A stretch of DNA of 64,000 bases. Origin: Campylobacter lanienae NCTC 13004. GTDB lineage: Bacteria > Campylobacterota > Campylobacteria > Campylobacterales > Campylobacteraceae. The position numbers and the translations under genes are program-made. The first letter of the stretch is position 1; the number at the start of each line of letters is the position of its first letter. A model generated the notes under the pieces. It saw only the letters and a list, made by a program, of their open reading frames with translations, ran no database searches and was not told where the DNA came from. The stretch covers positions 1,364,001 through 1,428,000 of the forward strand of contig NZ_CP015578.1 of assembly GCF_002139935.1 (NCBI RefSeq), in the 5' to 3' direction. Below are positions 36,341 through 44,360 of the stretch, piece after piece.

Positions 36341-37018
36341 ATGAAACTAAGAGAATTTGTGCTTTTAAACCAAATGGTCTTACCGAAAAATTATGAAAAA
36401 ATCGAAAAGTTAATTAAAAAAATCGAGAGTTTAAGTGATCTATATGCTAACAAAATTTTATACGAGAGTAAAGGTCTAAAACTACGCAATCCATATCTAA
36501 TGACGATTATAGCGCTACCTTTGGCCTATGTGTTTAGGGTTGCTAAGATCGCTTTTTATATATTTATTTTGATAAGTTTATTTAGAATCATTGATTGGTT
36601 TTTTGATACCAAAATAATGAGTAATATCGCTATTTATATATCCAAAATTGATAATTTAGAAATATATATTTATTTTGCGCTGGTTTATATTTTTATAAAA
36701 ACTATATTTGCTTTGATTAGGTCTGCGCAGATCAGCAATTACAATAAACTCGCCTTATTAATTTATGATAAAGGTGTGAATAATGATTTTAAAAAGGAGT
36801 ATTTTGAGATGGTGGCACTAAAAGTCCAAGATATCGATCTAGCAGATCAAGAGTCACAAGAGCATAATGTGGTGTGTCCAGATTGTGGCTATGTCTATTA
36901 TGATGAAAATAATCCATATTTAAAAGAACGAAATAGATCTTATGAAAATTTCATTCAATCTAAAATAGAGAATTCAAATCACACTCAAGGAGCAAGCAAT
37001 CAAGAAAATGAAAAATAA
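36341..37018 (+). CDS. Membrane protein with one CxxC pair, cluster gene 1
   Basis: About 225 residues. Two hydrophobic stretches near residues 50-80 (MTIIALPLAYVFRVAK onward) and 105-130 (IYIYFALVYIFIKTIFAL) predict membrane anchoring, with both ends cytoplasmic. Near the C-terminus is VVCPDCGYVYYDENNPY, a single CPDC pair, too little for a full zinc ribbon unless it dimerises. I do not recognise the family. Its 3' end overlaps a possible early start of the coiled-coil gene. First gene of the 13-kb cluster; it may tether the Hsp70-like partner to the membrane. Confidence 0.75.
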   Translation: MKLREFVLLNQMVLPKNYEKIEKLIKKIESLSDLYANKILYESKGLKLRNPYLMTIIALPLAYVFRVAKIAFYIFILISLFRIIDWFFDTKIMSNIAIYISKIDNLEIYIYFALVYIFIKTIFALIRSAQISNYNKLALLIYDKGVNNDFKKEYFEMVALKVQDIDLADQESQEHNVVCPDCGYVYYDENNPYLKERNRSYENFIQSKIENSNHTQGASNQENEK

Positions 37019-37106
37019 AATTAGCTTTAAATCAGCAAAAAAGATATTGTGTAAGCTATTAAAAACTCTTTACAAAGCAACGACCAAAAAGAAAGGAATA
37101 AAAATA

Positions 37107-37928
37107 ATGGCAATCGATATAGGCGATAAAGTGTTGTTTGAAATCAGAGCAACTGATTTTATGAAAGAGATTATCATCACTAAAGATGATATAGAAAAGA
37201 TAGTTAGAGCCTTGGTTAATTTGGATACGAAAATTGAAAGTATCACCAAGAAATTAAATGAAATAGATACAGAAAACAAAACCGAAATAAAAAAAATCCC
37301 AGTCTTAGAAAGCCAAAACAAAATCTTGAGTAATGACAAACAACGCTTAGAAGTCGAAAAACAAGAGCTATCAGAGAATTTGAGAAGTGAGAAATCTCAA
37401 AATGATCAACTAAAAAGCGACAAAATTGGCTTAACACAGCAGATAGATAATCTAAAAGGGGAAAATAGAGATCTAAATTCAAAAAATCAAGATCTAAATA
37501 GTAAGCTAACAGATGAAAAGAGAAAAAATGATAAGCTAAATAAAGATATAAATACGGATTTGTTTAATCTATACAAGCAATTACCAGCTGATTTTCGTCA
37601 GACTTTTAGCTATATAAAAGCAGATACTCAAATGAAATTTATCATCACAAGTGGAGATAAACATACTCTTATCAATCTTTATGAGCATATAAAAAATGAA
37701 GCTAAAAATAATAAAGATATAAGCCAATTAAGCGAATTTTTTGATGAGTTATTTGAGATTCAAAGAGATATTTATGGCTTAGAAAGGATTGAAGCTAGCA
37801 GTGAATTTGATGAGTCAAATCACATAGATTTAGGAGGAAAATCTAGGGGAAAAATAGAAAAAACTATATTTAAAGGCTTTAAAGATGGTAAGCAGCCATA
37901 TAAATCAGTAGTAAAAATAGGAGAATAA
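37107..37928 (+). CDS. Coiled-coil protein with GrpE-like C-terminus, cluster gene 2
   Basis: About 273 residues from the ATG at 37107 (AAAGGA upstream); an in-frame ATG at 37008 overlapping the previous gene would add 33 basic residues but its AAGGAG is 15 bases away. Residues ~45-150 are a long coiled coil (repeats of NDQLKSDK and RDLNSKNQDLNSK). A helical region follows and the end reads IFKGFKDGKQPYKSVVKIGE, resembling the beta domain of GrpE (GY..dRvlRpA.V.V). Directly upstream of an Hsp70-like gene, it may be a dedicated nucleotide-exchange factor; this is inference. Confidence 0.7.
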   Translation: MAIDIGDKVLFEIRATDFMKEIIITKDDIEKIVRALVNLDTKIESITKKLNEIDTENKTEIKKIPVLESQNKILSNDKQRLEVEKQELSENLRSEKSQNDQLKSDKIGLTQQIDNLKGENRDLNSKNQDLNSKLTDEKRKNDKLNKDINTDLFNLYKQLPADFRQTFSYIKADTQMKFIITSGDKHTLINLYEHIKNEAKNNKDISQLSEFFDELFEIQRDIYGLERIEASSEFDESNHIDLGGKSRGKIEKTIFKGFKDGKQPYKSVVKIGE

Positions 37929-37929
37929 G

Positions 37930-39981
37930 ATGAATGAACAAATAAAAAACATTTCTGAGATAACACTTCACAAAGATGAAAGGTTATTTAAAAGAATCAC
38001 CGAGCTCGAATCATACGATAGCGCAACAAATAGCGTTGATCGTAATGAGCTAATAGATTTGCTCCTTGAAGTAGATAATATAGCAGCAAATTTAGACAAA
38101 TATGACAGAGGGGTTTGTGAAGATATAAATTTAGGCCACTGGGATATTTATCGTGCTTGTGAAGCTCATAACAACACAGTAACAATTAAATTTAATGACA
38201 CCTTGGTCGCTAGATCTCCAATTTTGGATATTAGAGAAAATGATGTGGTGGCTATTGATTTTGGAACCAAAAGCACGGTAGCTGGATTTATAGACTCAAA
38301 GACAAATAGAAAACAACTAATTCGCATTGGTGGTGGCAGTTACAAAAAAGACCACAACAAAAATGATTACGAAAATCCTACAATAATCGAATTTACAGAT
38401 ATTAGGACTTTTATGGAAGATTATTTCTCTGTGAAGTCTAGACCGCTTACTTCGTGGGATGATATATGTATATCACACACTGCTGTTAATCACTTAGAAG
38501 AAGCTGATAATGAAAATTTCTATAGATTTTTTACCAAGCTTAAACAATGGGCTAGAATCAAAAACTCAAAAATTCGCATTAAAGACAAATTAGAGACATA
38601 CACTCTAAAAGATTTTTTAAAATGCGATCCAACAGATATAAATCCTATTGAAATTTATGCTTATTATATAGGGCGATATATAAACAATATGACAAAAGGA
38701 ATTTATATAAACTATGTATTGTCTTATCCTGTTAAGTATGAAAAAGCTGTTAGAGATAAGATAAAAGAGAGTTTTGAAAGAGGAATCAAAAAATCCATCC
38801 CTTACGCAGTTCTCACATCACCAAAGCATAACATAAATGTTGATATAACGACTAGCGAGCCAGCGGCGTATGCTGTTTCTGCTCTTAAAGAGTATGGATT
38901 TAGACCGCCTTATTTAAAGCCAGATGAAGTTGTCTGCTATGGAATTTTCGATTTTGGTGGCGGGACTACTGATTTTGATTTTGGTATGTGGCGCACGGTA
39001 GATAGTAGGAAATTTGATTATAAGATTGAGCATTTTGGTGATGGTGGCGACCCTACTTTGGGTGGAGAAAATTTATTAGAGTTATTGGCTTTTGAGATTT
39101 TCAAAGATAACAAAGCGGTAATGAAAGAGAGCAACTGCTCTTTTAGCAAATCAGAGCTAGGAGAGGATTTTGGTGGGTCAGAATCCATAGTCAAAGATTC
39201 AAGAGAATCTAGAAAAAATACTACTATTTTGGTTGAATATATTAGGCCGTTTTGGGAAAATATCGGCAAAATAGATGAGATCGCTAAAGATAATAAAAAT
39301 ATCTCAAACATTCTCTCAGGTAAGATAAATCTACAGCTTATGGATAATGACTCTGGGCTTAAGCCTGTTGATTTAGAAGTAGATAGAGAAAAAATAGAAA
39401 AAATTTTGAAATATCAAATTTCAAAAGGTGTAAAAAACTTTATTAATAGTTTTAAAAATGTAGCTAGCAAAATGGATTTAAAAGCAAGCAATGATAAACT
39501 TTGTATATTTTTAGGTGGTAATGCCTCTCGCTCTGCTCTTGTGATGCAGTGCTTTGAAGAAGAGATAGGTAAACTACCAGAAGAGTATAAAAATAATTTT
39601 GAGATATTTCCTGCTCTTGGCACACCAGAAGCTGATGAGAAGAAAAGACAAAGAGGGCTTGAAGTAACTCACAGCGATGACTTTTCTAAAGAGATAACTT
39701 GCAAAACTGGAGTTGTCTTTGGGCTATTGGACAATAGAAAGGGCGGTAAAATACAAGTATTCTCTGAAATTAGTGCCGAAGATGAAGCTAAATTTGAGTT
39801 TTATATAGGTTGTGAAAAATATGAGAAGTTTAAGCTACTTGTAGATAGGAGCGATGCTGAGTTCAATAAAGGAGAGTGGAAAGAGATATCTGATTACGCA
39901 GATGAAAAAACAATCACTATCTACTATACTGCCGAGGCTAGAGCTACATCAGAAGAGAGCATTAGCATAGAGGGCTTATAA
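37930..39981 (+). CDS. Hsp70/DnaK-like ATPase, 3' end displaced by IS607 element
   Basis: 683 residues as it stands. Actin-fold ATPase motifs: phosphate 1 AIDFGTKST (D110), phosphate 2 IFDFGGGTTDFDFG (D341-T347) and adenosine loop FLGGNASRS (G529-R534). It is not DnaK itself: spacing is wider and there is no recognisable DnaK substrate-binding domain. The ORF now ends IEGL*, within IS607 sequence. Joining codon GAG-GG at 39970-39974 to GGT at 42035 restores another 50 codons, so the intact protein was about 732 residues. The start lies two bases after the coiled-coil gene stop. Role in the cluster: probably chaperone-like remodelling of a partner. Confidence 0.85.
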   Translation: MNEQIKNISEITLHKDERLFKRITELESYDSATNSVDRNELIDLLLEVDNIAANLDKYDRGVCEDINLGHWDIYRACEAHNNTVTIKFNDTLVARSPILDIRENDVVAIDFGTKSTVAGFIDSKTNRKQLIRIGGGSYKKDHNKNDYENPTIIEFTDIRTFMEDYFSVKSRPLTSWDDICISHTAVNHLEEADNENFYRFFTKLKQWARIKNSKIRIKDKLETYTLKDFLKCDPTDINPIEIYAYYIGRYINNMTKGIYINYVLSYPVKYEKAVRDKIKESFERGIKKSIPYAVLTSPKHNINVDITTSEPAAYAVSALKEYGFRPPYLKPDEVVCYGIFDFGGGTTDFDFGMWRTVDSRKFDYKIEHFGDGGDPTLGGENLLELLAFEIFKDNKAVMKESNCSFSKSELGEDFGGSESIVKDSRESRKNTTILVEYIRPFWENIGKIDEIAKDNKNISNILSGKINLQLMDNDSGLKPVDLEVDREKIEKILKYQISKGVKNFINSFKNVASKMDLKASNDKLCIFLGGNASRSALVMQCFEEEIGKLPEEYKNNFEIFPALGTPEADEKKRQRGLEVTHSDDFSKEITCKTGVVFGLLDNRKGGKIQVFSEISAEDEAKFEFYIGCEKYEKFKLLVDRSDAEFNKGEWKEISDYADEKTITIYYTAEARATSEESISIEGL

Positions 39982-40001
39982 CTGCTAAGTAAATTATAAA
40001 A

Positions 40002-40036
40002 AAATCTATAAAATTATATAAATATTTTATAGATTT
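40002..40036 (+). repeat. Left-end inverted repeat of the IS607 element
   Basis: 13-bp perfect inverted repeat with a nine-base spacer; a likely TnpA binding site just inside the left end. Confidence 0.55.
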
Positions 40037-40039
40037 TAC

Positions 40040-40068
40040 TTGACTTATTTTTTAAAATTTGCTAAAAT
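40040..40068 (+). promoter_or_regulatory. Promoter of tnpA
   Basis: TTGACT (40040-40045), a 17-base spacer and TAAAAT (40063-40068), a near-consensus sigma-70 promoter, rare in Campylobacter. The ATG is only six bases after the -10, so the mRNA would be nearly leaderless. Confidence 0.65.
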
Positions 40069-40074
40069 AGTCCT

Positions 40075-40713
40075 ATGAATAAATTATTATCAATCGGTCA
40101 AGCTAGTAAAGCTCTTGGTGTTACTATCCAAACTCTTAGAAATTGGGATAAAAAAGGCTTATTAAAACCTGATGATATGACTAAGGGTGGAGAGCGTAGG
40201 TATAAGCTAGAAACATTAAAAGCTATAAATAAAAACCTAGTTTTTAATAAAGATAGCTTAAAAACTATTGCTTATGCTCGTGTTTCTAGCCACGACCAAA
40301 AAGATGATTTAATAAGGCAAGTTCAAGTCTTAGAGCTATATTGTTCTAAACAAGGCTTTAATTATGAAGTTATACAAGATTTAGGCTCTGGTATGAATTA
40401 TTATAAAAAAGGCTTAACTAAATTGCTAAATCAAATTCTAGATGGCAAAGTAAAAAGATTAGTTTTAACTCACAAAGACAGACTTTTACGCTTTGGTGCT
40501 GAGCTAGTATTTGCTATATGTGAAGCCAAAGAAGTAGAAGTAATAATAATAAATAAAGGCGAAGAAAGCGTAAAATTTGAAGAAGAATTAGCCAAAGATG
40601 TGTTGGAAATAATCACAGTATTTTCAGCTAGACTTTATGGCTCACGCTCAAAGAAAAATAAAAAACTTTTAGATGAAATGCAAGAAGTGGTGGTAGAAAA
40701 TGTCAGCAAATAA
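40075..40713 (+). CDS. tnpA: IS607 serine recombinase TnpA
   Basis: 212 residues. An N-terminal MerR-like helix-turn-helix (IGQASKALGVTIQTLRNWDKKG) is followed by a resolvase catalytic domain: IAYARVSSHDQ with nucleophile Ser71, then QVQVLELYC and LVLTHKDRLLRFG. This is the IS607 order, with DNA-binding domain first. It catalyses excision and insertion via a circular intermediate. No stop or frameshift breaks it. Its 3' end overlaps tnpB by 14 bases. Confidence 0.95.
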   Translation: MNKLLSIGQASKALGVTIQTLRNWDKKGLLKPDDMTKGGERRYKLETLKAINKNLVFNKDSLKTIAYARVSSHDQKDDLIRQVQVLELYCSKQGFNYEVIQDLGSGMNYYKKGLTKLLNQILDGKVKRLVLTHKDRLLRFGAELVFAICEAKEVEVIIINKGEESVKFEEELAKDVLEIITVFSARLYGSRSKKNKKLLDEMQEVVVENVSK

Positions 40714-41992
40714 TAATGAGCTTATTAGCATTTCTCATAAGATAGAGTTAAAGCCAAATAATAAAGCTAAAACTCATTTTAAAAAAGCCTTTGGTTGTGC
40801 TAGACTTGCTTATAATTGGGGACTTGCAAAATGGCAAGAATACTACAAGCAAGGCATTAAAGTAACACATTTAGATTTAAAAAAGGAATTTAATGCCATT
40901 AAAAAAGAACAATTCCCCTTTGTGTATGAAGTAAGTAAATATGCTACGCAACAGCCTTTTTTAAATCTAAATCTAGCATTTCAAAAATTTTTTAGAGATT
41001 TAAAACAAGGTAAAGTAAGCTATCCAAAATTTAAGAAAAAGAAAGATAATTTCGGCTCTTATTACATAGGTGGAGACCAAGCAATAATCAAAGATGAAAA
41101 ATATCTAAAAGTGCCAAATTTAGGACTTGTAAAAATGAAAGAGAAATTGAGATTTAATGGTAAAATCAATTCTTTTACTATTTCTCAAAGTGCTGATAAA
41201 TTCTTTGTTTCTTTTAGTATGCAAATTAGTAAAGATGAGTATCTAAAAACTCATAATAAAGCTAAAAATAATAATCTAGCACTTAGCATAGATGTAGGCT
41301 TAAAATCGTTTTTAAGTTTATCTAATGGCTTAGAGATAAAAGCACCTAAACCATTAGCTAAGTTTAATCGTTTAATGATAAAAAGAGCTAGACAGCTAAG
41401 CAAAAAGCAACACGCAAAAACCAAGCAAGAAGCATTACAAGGCATTAAAAAATCTAGCAATTATCTAAAAGCAAGTATTAAGCTAAATAAATTGCATCGT
41501 AAAATAGCAAATATAAGAAGTGATTTTTTACACAAGCTTACTTCTAGCTTGGTAGCAAATGCTAAATATTTTTGCTTAGAGGATTTAAATGTAAAAGGGA
41601 TGATGAGTAATCATAGACTTGCTAAATCTATAAGCGATGTAAGTTTTTATGAGTTTAAAAGGCAACTAGAATATAAATCTAGCTACAACGATAAAGAAAT
41701 CTATCAAGTAGATAGATTTTATCCTAGTTCTAAATTATGCTCTAATTGTGGAACTATAAAAGAAAATTTAGCTCTAAAAGATAGAGTTTATATTTGCGAT
41801 GAATGTGGAATTAGCATTGATAGAGACTACAATGCTAGTCTTAATTTGCTTTCACAATTAAAGCAAAAAATAGGCAAAGTTCTTGCCGAATTTACGCCTG
41901 CGGACTTGACAGCTCTGCTAGATGATTTAGCAATAAATCAAATAGCAACTAGCAAGGTTGAAACAGGAATACAACAAAAATCCTATTTATAG
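40700..41992 (+). CDS. tnpB: TnpB RNA-guided nuclease
   Basis: 430 residues. The RuvC triad is intact: D198 in LSIDVGLKS, E294 in FCLEDLNVKG and D376 in DRDYNASLNL. A Cys4 zinc finger uses C347, C350, C366 and C369. The N-terminal HKIELKPNNKAK and YNWGLAKW are typical. TnpB uses an RNA from the element's right end to cut DNA at the empty donor site, favouring retention of the element. All key residues are present, so it should be active. Confidence 0.95.
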   Translation: MSANNNELISISHKIELKPNNKAKTHFKKAFGCARLAYNWGLAKWQEYYKQGIKVTHLDLKKEFNAIKKEQFPFVYEVSKYATQQPFLNLNLAFQKFFRDLKQGKVSYPKFKKKKDNFGSYYIGGDQAIIKDEKYLKVPNLGLVKMKEKLRFNGKINSFTISQSADKFFVSFSMQISKDEYLKTHNKAKNNNLALSIDVGLKSFLSLSNGLEIKAPKPLAKFNRLMIKRARQLSKKQHAKTKQEALQGIKKSSNYLKASIKLNKLHRKIANIRSDFLHKLTSSLVANAKYFCLEDLNVKGMMSNHRLAKSISDVSFYEFKRQLEYKSSYNDKEIYQVDRFYPSSKLCSNCGTIKENLALKDRVYICDECGISIDRDYNASLNLLSQLKQKIGKVLAEFTPADLTALLDDLAINQIATSKVETGIQQKSYL

Positions 41993-42036
41993 AGTTTTAT
42001 ATCTTTTTATAGGATTTTATAGGTTTGTAAGAACGG
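41850..42036 (+). ncRNA. Predicted TnpB guide (omega/reRNA) scaffold at the right end
   Basis: By family knowledge the guide RNA overlaps the tnpB 3' end and runs out of the right end. Here only 44 bases separate the tnpB stop from GG at 42036, so most of the scaffold must lie inside tnpB. The guide would be the ~16-20 bases after 42036, beginning TGTAAAAAGTC. The 5' boundary given is approximate. Confidence 0.35.
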
Positions 42037-42190
42037 TGTAAAAAGTCAAAATTTAATATTAGACCAAGAGTATGGCCCAGATGATTTAGTCAAAATCAAA
42101 AAACTAAGCGTTAATAGCTTTATTTATGAAGTATTTGATAAAAATGGAAAAAAATTATCAAATATAAACAAAGAAATCAAATTAGATTAA
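42035..42190 (+). pseudogene. Detached C-terminal fragment of the Hsp70-like gene
   Basis: From GGT at 42035 an open frame of 51 codons (GVKSQNLILDQEYGPDD... ending NKEIKLD) runs to TAA at 42188-42190 with no start codon or Shine-Dalgarno. It joins in frame to the Hsp70-like ORF at the GG left of the element. Its stop is 11 bases before the next gene, so the original gene led directly into it. Confidence 0.8.
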
Positions 42191-42201
42191 AAGGAGAGAA
42201 T

Positions 42202-42864
42202 ATGATAATACCTCAAATACCTTTAGATACTGTTATTAGTGTATTTAACACTATTGTCAATCTTGCTGGTAAAGTTGGTGGAGATATAATAGAAATAGCA
42301 AAAAAAATAGCTCCGTATGTTGAAAAAATAGCTCTTGTGATACAAACAATCTCCACGCTTATAGGGATAATCAAGCCTGAGGATAAAACCGAAGACATTG
42401 GTCAAGCTATGAGAGAAAGTAGCAAAAAACCAGAAGATTTCGATAGCATAAACGACTACATTGAGCACTTGCGAGATGAGATAAAATCTGGCAACATTGA
42501 TACAAATAAGCCAAAAACAGATAATGAAAAAATAGCTGACATGGCTCTTGGGGTAGCTATTGCGATAAAAGCTATAGATGAAAAGTATGCTCTAACTACA
42601 AATAGTGATTTTTGGGCTCTAGTAGGACTAAAAACAAAAAGCGATGATATAAACGCAGATGAAGTCCAAGCTCTACTAGAAAGCTCAAAAGAAAGTGGTA
42701 TAGATACAAAAAATATAGCAAACTATATCAAAGGAGATAAAGTAGAAAGTGGTGTAAAAGCTAGTGATGTATCTGAGCTAATAGAAAATAGCTTAGAAAA
42801 AGCAAATCCAAATATGAGCGATGAAGAGATCGCAAGTAGATTTAATAAATTATTAGAAAAATAA
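42202..42864 (+). CDS. Helical protein, first of two Gly/hydrophobic paralogues
   Basis: 220 residues. AAGGAG lies five bases before the ATG. The N-terminal ~55 residues alternate hydrophobic and small residues (IVNLAGKVGGDIIEIAKKIAPYVEKIAL), like amphipathic or pore-forming helices without a cleavable signal. The C-terminal domain (from residue 60) shares PEDFDSIN-Y-----LR, KAIDEKY and PNMSDEEI-SRFNKL with the next gene. I do not recognise the family. Co-directional and closely spaced, it belongs to the cluster; a membrane-acting effector or structural subunit is possible. Confidence 0.8.
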   Translation: MIIPQIPLDTVISVFNTIVNLAGKVGGDIIEIAKKIAPYVEKIALVIQTISTLIGIIKPEDKTEDIGQAMRESSKKPEDFDSINDYIEHLRDEIKSGNIDTNKPKTDNEKIADMALGVAIAIKAIDEKYALTTNSDFWALVGLKTKSDDINADEVQALLESSKESGIDTKNIANYIKGDKVESGVKASDVSELIENSLEKANPNMSDEEIASRFNKLLEK

Positions 42865-42873
42865 GGAGAAAAT

Positions 42874-43545
42874 ATGGGATTATTTAGTGCGATTGGTGGT
42901 GCTCTTAGTAGTTTTTGTTCAGCGGTTGGGTCTATTTGTTCGACTGTGGGTGGCGCTATTGCTGCTGGTATTGGGGCGTTAGCAACTGCTATAGCTCCGT
43001 ATCTAGGTCCAGTGGCAACTATCGTGTCAGCCATAGCTAATATACTTGGAATCTTTAAAGAAAATGAAAGGCCAGAAGATTTAGGACAAGCTATGGAGCA
43101 AATGGATAAAAAGCCAGAGGATTTTGATAGTATAAATGAGTATATAGACTATCTAAGAGAGGGCATAAGATCTGGTGAAGTCAAGCTAAATGACAATTTA
43201 AGCGATATACAAAAAGCCGCTTACACCGCCACTGGTGCTGCGCTTGGTATAAAAGCCATAGATGAAAAATACCAACTTCAAACTAGCGACGAATTTTGGG
43301 GCCAAATGGGAAAAAAATTCGAAGAAGGCAAGATAACCCCAATTGAGATAACTAAAATACTAGAAACCTCATCAAAAAATAGTGTAAGCGCTGAAAATGT
43401 AACCAACTACATAAATGGCGATAAGATGACAGATGGACAAAAAGCATCTGGTGTTTCTGATGCCATAGAAGGTGGTCTAAAAGCAGCAAATCCAAATATG
43501 AGCGATGAAGAGATCACAAGTAGATTTAATAAATTAATAGAATAA
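42874..43545 (+). CDS. Gly/hydrophobic paralogue 2
   Basis: 223 residues. The first 60 residues are extremely rich in Gly, Ala, Ser and Ile (MGLFSAIGGALSSFCSAVGS, then GGAIAAGIGALATAIAPYLG), resembling holin, colicin or glycine-zipper membrane segments. The rest is clearly homologous to the previous protein. The last ~60 bases and ribosome-binding site of both genes are nearly identical at DNA level (from 42802 and 43486), a sign of recent tandem duplication. Function unknown. Confidence 0.8.
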   Translation: MGLFSAIGGALSSFCSAVGSICSTVGGAIAAGIGALATAIAPYLGPVATIVSAIANILGIFKENERPEDLGQAMEQMDKKPEDFDSINEYIDYLREGIRSGEVKLNDNLSDIQKAAYTATGAALGIKAIDEKYQLQTSDEFWGQMGKKFEEGKITPIEITKILETSSKNSVSAENVTNYINGDKMTDGQKASGVSDAIEGGLKAANPNMSDEEITSRFNKLIE

Positions 43546-43557
43546 TAGGGGGAAAAT

Positions 43558-43818
43558 ATGGGGTTTTGGGATTCGATTGGTGGTAGTATTACTCCGGGTG
43601 GTGGTTTGTGTGGTGCTATTGGTGCTGTTTGTTCGGCGGTAGGTTCGTCATCTAGCGTCCCGTCCGAACCAGATTTAGATTTGGACGAGATAAGACGACA
43701 AATGGATGCAATGATAGAAAAACAGAATAAAAAGATGAAAAACTTATCGCTAAATGATAAATATAAATTAGATGATAGCAAAGAGTTTTTTGCCAAACTA
43801 GGCAAGGAGAAAAGATGA
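43558..43818 (+). CDS. Short third relative of the Gly/hydrophobic family
   Basis: 86 residues. It starts MGFWDSIGGSITPGGGLCGA, like paralogue 2, but the middle is missing. LNDKYKLDDSKEFFAKLGKE corresponds to IDEKYQLQTSDEFWGQMGKK of paralogue 2, so it is a shortened family member. GGGGGAAA precedes the ATG as a Shine-Dalgarno variant. Its stop overlaps the next start (ATGA). It could be an immunity-like or regulatory short form; no evidence decides. Confidence 0.7.
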   Translation: MGFWDSIGGSITPGGGLCGAIGAVCSAVGSSSSVPSEPDLDLDEIRRQMDAMIEKQNKKMKNLSLNDKYKLDDSKEFFAKLGKEKR

Positions 43819-44360
43819 AAAGAGTGAATTTGTTTTTTATACAAAATAATGAAATAGCTGTCTTGCGCTTAAAAAATATAAATAAAAGCGAACAACAGCT
43901 TGAATTTCTCAAAAAAGAAGGTGAAAAATTCCAAGCTATAAATTCTGATTTTTGGGCTTGGTGGGAAGAGAAGGTTGGGTTTTCAAATGGTGATGAGATG
44001 GACTTTTGCTTTGTATGGGATGAGAAAAATGATCTAATTATGCAAAATGAGAGATTTTGCAATGATCTAGAATCTGATATTTGGAATGAAGAAACCCTTG
44101 ATTTGCTTTTGGGGCTTTTTGATATTAAAGGCAAGATAAGCTCTCCAAATGGTAATTCTATCGGTTTTGAGCAGTATGAAAAAGAGTTTTACACTAACTT
44201 AATACTAAAAAACCAATTACCACCAAAAAGTAGAGCCAACAACTCTAGCAAAAAACAATTCAATCAAGGCACAATAGCCCCAACTATCCAAGATGAAACA
44301 CCGATGCAAAAATATTTCCGTGAAATGCGTGAGAGAGAAGATAGACAAAGGAGAAAATAA
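43815..44360 (+). CDS. Unknown 181-residue acidic protein, cluster gene
   Basis: No signal peptide or membrane helix. NSDFWAWWEEKVGF is Trp-rich and echoes the NSDFWAL segment of paralogue 1. The acidic middle (DFCFVWDEKNDL...DIWNEETLDLLLGLFD) is followed by a basic polar tail (EMREREDRQRRK). It overlaps both neighbours by a few bases, so it is translated with the paralogues and the ATPase. I do not recognise it. Confidence 0.75.
   Translation: MKRVNLFFIQNNEIAVLRLKNINKSEQQLEFLKKEGEKFQAINSDFWAWWEEKVGFSNGDEMDFCFVWDEKNDLIMQNERFCNDLESDIWNEETLDLLLGLFDIKGKISSPNGNSIGFEQYEKEFYTNLILKNQLPPKSRANNSSKKQFNQGTIAPTIQDETPMQKYFREMREREDRQRRK

Larger units (their letters stand above)
39973..42036 (+). mobile_element. 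IS607-family insertion sequence (tnpA + tnpB)
   Basis: About 2.06 kb bounded by GG at 39973-39974 and GG at 42035-42036. IS607 is known to insert next to or between GG with little or no target duplication. The left end carries an inverted repeat AAATCTATAAAAT (40002-40014)/ATTTTATAGATTT (40024-40036); the right end has two copies of TTTTATAGG (42007-42023), related subterminal sites. It holds an overlapping serine transposase and TnpB. Removing it restores one frame through the Hsp70-like gene, which fixes the boundaries to within a base or two. Confidence 0.85.

Noticed and set aside
36341-37018. Complete zinc ribbon in the first cluster gene
   Set aside because: Only one CxxC pair is visible; the two-pair ribbon is in the 59-residue ORF at 48664 instead.
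37930-39981. Ordinary DnaK
   Set aside because: ATPase motifs are present but spacing differs, no DnaK substrate-binding domain or C-terminal EEVD-like tail is seen, and no dnaJ or hrcA is nearby.
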